DNA from: Flavobacteriales bacterium
GTDB lineage: Bacteria > Bacteroidota > Bacteroidia > Flavobacteriales_D > Crocinitomicaceae
NCBI GenBank assembly: GCA_947458985.1
Contig: CANHBA010000090.1
Span: forward strand, 1 to 8,438
Direction of reading: 5' to 3'
DNA length: 8,438 bases
Shown: piece by piece, positions 7,633 to 8,438 of the stretch
How positions within the stretch are numbered: position 1 is the first letter of the stretch
How the letters are laid out: every line of letters begins with the position of its first letter
The notes under the pieces: model-generated
The model's database searches: none
What the model was told of the DNA's origin: nothing
The model's input: the letters and a program-made list of their open reading frames with translations, nothing else
Translations under genes and position numbers: made by a program

Positions 7633-7914
7633 CGCCAAACAATCGATTTCTACAGTTGGGCCTACCATACAAATGCTCATCATGCCAACTTCATGGTATT
7701 TTACCCAAACCTTCATGCCGTCGGTTGGCGTGATATTGAAATCATTGAGGTTTACAGGTTCTAGCACCTCGCCATTTTGAAGCTTGATCACCAAACCACA
7801 GCCATCTAAACCTGTGTAGTCTTCGATTGTTGCAGCCTGAGCATTTTCACAAGACGTGCGGTCGCAGGAAACGAAGAATAAAGAAAAGGTAAGAAAAACA
7901 AACAGGGACTTCAT
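7624..7914 (-). CDS. Small cysteine-rich lipoprotein, unknown function
   Basis: The 96-residue product has a hydrophobic signal segment ending in 'FFVSC', with C17 as the likely lipidated cysteine, although Phe at -3 is not classical. The mature part of about 80 residues has four more cysteines (C22, C39, C82, C92) that could form disulfides in the periplasm or on the surface. The core 'CGLVIKLQNGEVLEPVNL' at 39-56 followed by 'DGMKVWVKYHEV' at 65-76 reads as alternating beta strands. It recalls small OB-like or NigD-like Bacteroidota lipoproteins, but this is a resemblance only and I do not recognise a named family. It starts 54 bp after the repeat-protein gene on the same strand, so the two may be co-transcribed. 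No good promoter of its own is visible. It converges on cysQ with stop codons overlapping. Confidence 0.78.
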   Translation of the reverse strand: MKSLFVFLTFSLFFVSCDRTSCENAQAATIEDYTGLDGCGLVIKLQNGEVLEPVNLNDFNITPTDGMKVWVKYHEVGMMSICMVGPTVEIDCLAKR

Positions 7915-7968
7915 AACTAGAATAATAAATTAGCTTTCCTGAACGTATTGAGCTGTAATCTTATTTGA

Positions 7969-8361
7969 TTAATAAAAGAAATAGAAGAAAAATAAGGCGG
8001 CGTCTTCACCTCTAACTCCTTCGTAATAACCAATTGTGGATCGATTGCCATCCATCACACGGCCATTATCGATGTAACCAATAGTAGATCTATTGCCATT
8101 CATGATCCGGCCGTTGTCTATGTAACCAATAGTTGATCTATTGCCATTCATGACGCGGCCGTTGTCTATATAGCCAATGGTGGATCTGCTTCCATTCATG
8201 ATTCTGCCGTTGTCTATGTAGCCAATTGTTGAACGAGAACCATTGGTTACCCTGCCATTTTCAATATAACCCACAGTAGAACGAGAACCGTTCATGAGGC
8301 GTTGGGCATTGGAATAGAGCGCTAAAAATACAAATGCAGAGAGTAGGAAAAACTTTTTCAT
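7969..8361 (-). CDS. Secreted 16-residue-repeat protein, beta-flower-like
   Basis: The 130-residue product has a clear signal peptide (residues 1-20: Lys-Lys, hydrophobic core, 'SNAQ' end), so cleavage after Q20 is likely. The mature protein is six back-to-back 16-residue units (21-116) of the form 'RVMNGNRSTIGYIDNG', followed by a 14-residue tail ending in 'AALFFFYFFY'. The pattern (short strand, turn at NG, short strand, GYI.NG turn) strongly resembles proteins I recall as 4- or 5-fold beta-flower proteins in Bacteroidota, where each hairpin is a petal. Their function is unknown to me. The first unit ends in 'IENG' and the last drifts to 'YYEGV', as expected of terminal repeats. A TAnnTTTG-type promoter lies about 20 bp upstream. 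The consistent frame, signal peptide and mostly conservative or synonymous variation between repeats show it is a real gene. Confidence 0.82.
   Translation of the reverse strand: MKKFFLLSAFVFLALYSNAQRLMNGSRSTVGYIENGRVTNGSRSTIGYIDNGRIMNGSRSTIGYIDNGRVMNGNRSTIGYIDNGRIMNGNRSTIGYIDNGRVMDGNRSTIGYYEGVRGEDAALFFFYFFY
8014..8301 (-). repeat. Six tandem 48-bp coding repeats
   Basis: Six contiguous 48-bp units (8254-8301, 8206-8253, 8158-8205, 8110-8157, 8062-8109 and 8014-8061, in reading order) encode the 16-residue repeats. By eye, the fourth and fifth units match at about 42 of 48 bases, while the first, second and sixth are more divergent. All differences keep the frame. The high internal identity implies recent duplication or gene conversion, and copy number could vary between strains. 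Confidence 0.9.
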
Positions 8362-8365
8362 GGGT

Positions 8366-8438
8366 TTAATTTTCTTTTTCCAAAAATAGACTTCTTCTAC
8401 TTATCCAAAGCATAAAAACTGCTATTAGCGCGCCTAAA
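8366..8438 (-). CDS. Possible C-terminus of a membrane protein, 5' end outside window
   Basis: On the minus strand one frame is open from the right edge for 23 codons and stops at TAA 8368-8366, four bases before the repeat-protein ATG. It reads 'LGALIAVFMLWISRR' and then a short charged tail, which looks like a membrane segment with a positive cytoplasmic end. The 4-bp gap would fit an operon. Against it, the stretch is very short, AT-rich sequence often encodes hydrophobic residues, and the putative promoter lies inside it. No family can be named. Confidence 0.3.
   Translation of the reverse strand, partial: LGALIAVFMLWISRRSLFLEKEN
8381..8408 (-). promoter_or_regulatory. Putative Bacteroidota housekeeping promoter for the repeat protein
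   Basis: Read on the minus strand, TTG (8408-8406) is followed by 17 bases and then TATTTTTG (8388-8381). This matches the TTG-N17-23-TAnnTTTG consensus described for Flavobacterium and related bacteria. The ATG of the repeat protein lies 19 bases beyond the -7 box, which implies a short leader of roughly 13 bases. The match is complete, but the region is AT-rich and may also be coding, so chance is possible. Confidence 0.55.

Noticed and set aside
7915..7968. Separate promoter for the lipoprotein gene
   Set aside because: The only candidate, TAATTTAT on the minus strand, lacks the TTTG end and has no TTG at the right distance.
7956..7971. Small hairpin TAATC-TTATTT-GATTA at the end of the repeat-protein gene
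   Set aside because: The five-pair AT-rich stem overlaps the stop codon and has no T tract after it on the minus strand, so it is too weak to call a terminator.
8014..8301. Tandem 48-bp repeats as a CRISPR array
   Set aside because: Units are contiguous without unique spacers, translate in one frame after a signal peptide, and vary mostly as coding sequence.

Overview
The window looks like a chromosomal segment from a member of the Bacteroidota, probably Flavobacteriia-like, although the genus cannot be read from it. Four things point there. PBP2 and RodA have sequence features I associate with that phylum: RodA has the N-terminal 'VAYNEEAPSIF..S.KYG.QL.W' block and a long extra membrane insert. 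Signal peptides of the type ending in 'NAQ' are present. A TTG-N17-TATTTTTG promoter matches the phylum's TTG/TAnnTTTG consensus. A secreted repeat protein resembles the beta-flower proteins of this phylum. Starts generally lack Shine-Dalgarno sequences, which also fits.

Positions 1-7627 hold six tightly packed plus-strand genes that read as one operon running in from upstream. They are mrdA (PBP2, 5' end outside the window), rodA, a class A bifunctional penicillin-binding protein, the two subunits of a 3-oxoacid CoA-transferase (scoA, scoB) and cysQ. Junctions are very tight: TAATG overlap, 20 bp, 3 bp, 4 bp and 0 bp. The first three genes make and cross-link lateral-wall peptidoglycan. RodA polymerises lipid II, PBP2 cross-links it within the elongasome, and the class A enzyme does both reactions. 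The last three are metabolic: acetoacetate/succinyl-CoA exchange, and hydrolysis of 3'-phosphoadenosine 5'-phosphate (PAP). No sequence feature explains why they share a transcript with wall genes, so co-transcription is inferred from spacing alone.

Positions 7624-8361 hold two small minus-strand genes for exported proteins. One encodes a cysteine-rich lipoprotein of unknown function. The other encodes a secreted protein made almost wholly of six 16-residue repeats. The lipoprotein gene converges on cysQ, and the two stop codons overlap at the centre of a perfect 14-bp palindrome that encodes Lys-Arg-stop on both strands. A probable promoter lies upstream of the repeat protein. The same bases could also encode the C-terminus of a membrane protein running in from the right edge. 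No stretch over 300 bases lacks a gene. I see no RNA gene, CRISPR array, insertion sequence or phage element. The most unusual material is in the last 850 bases. The rest is well-known housekeeping with lineage-specific variations.
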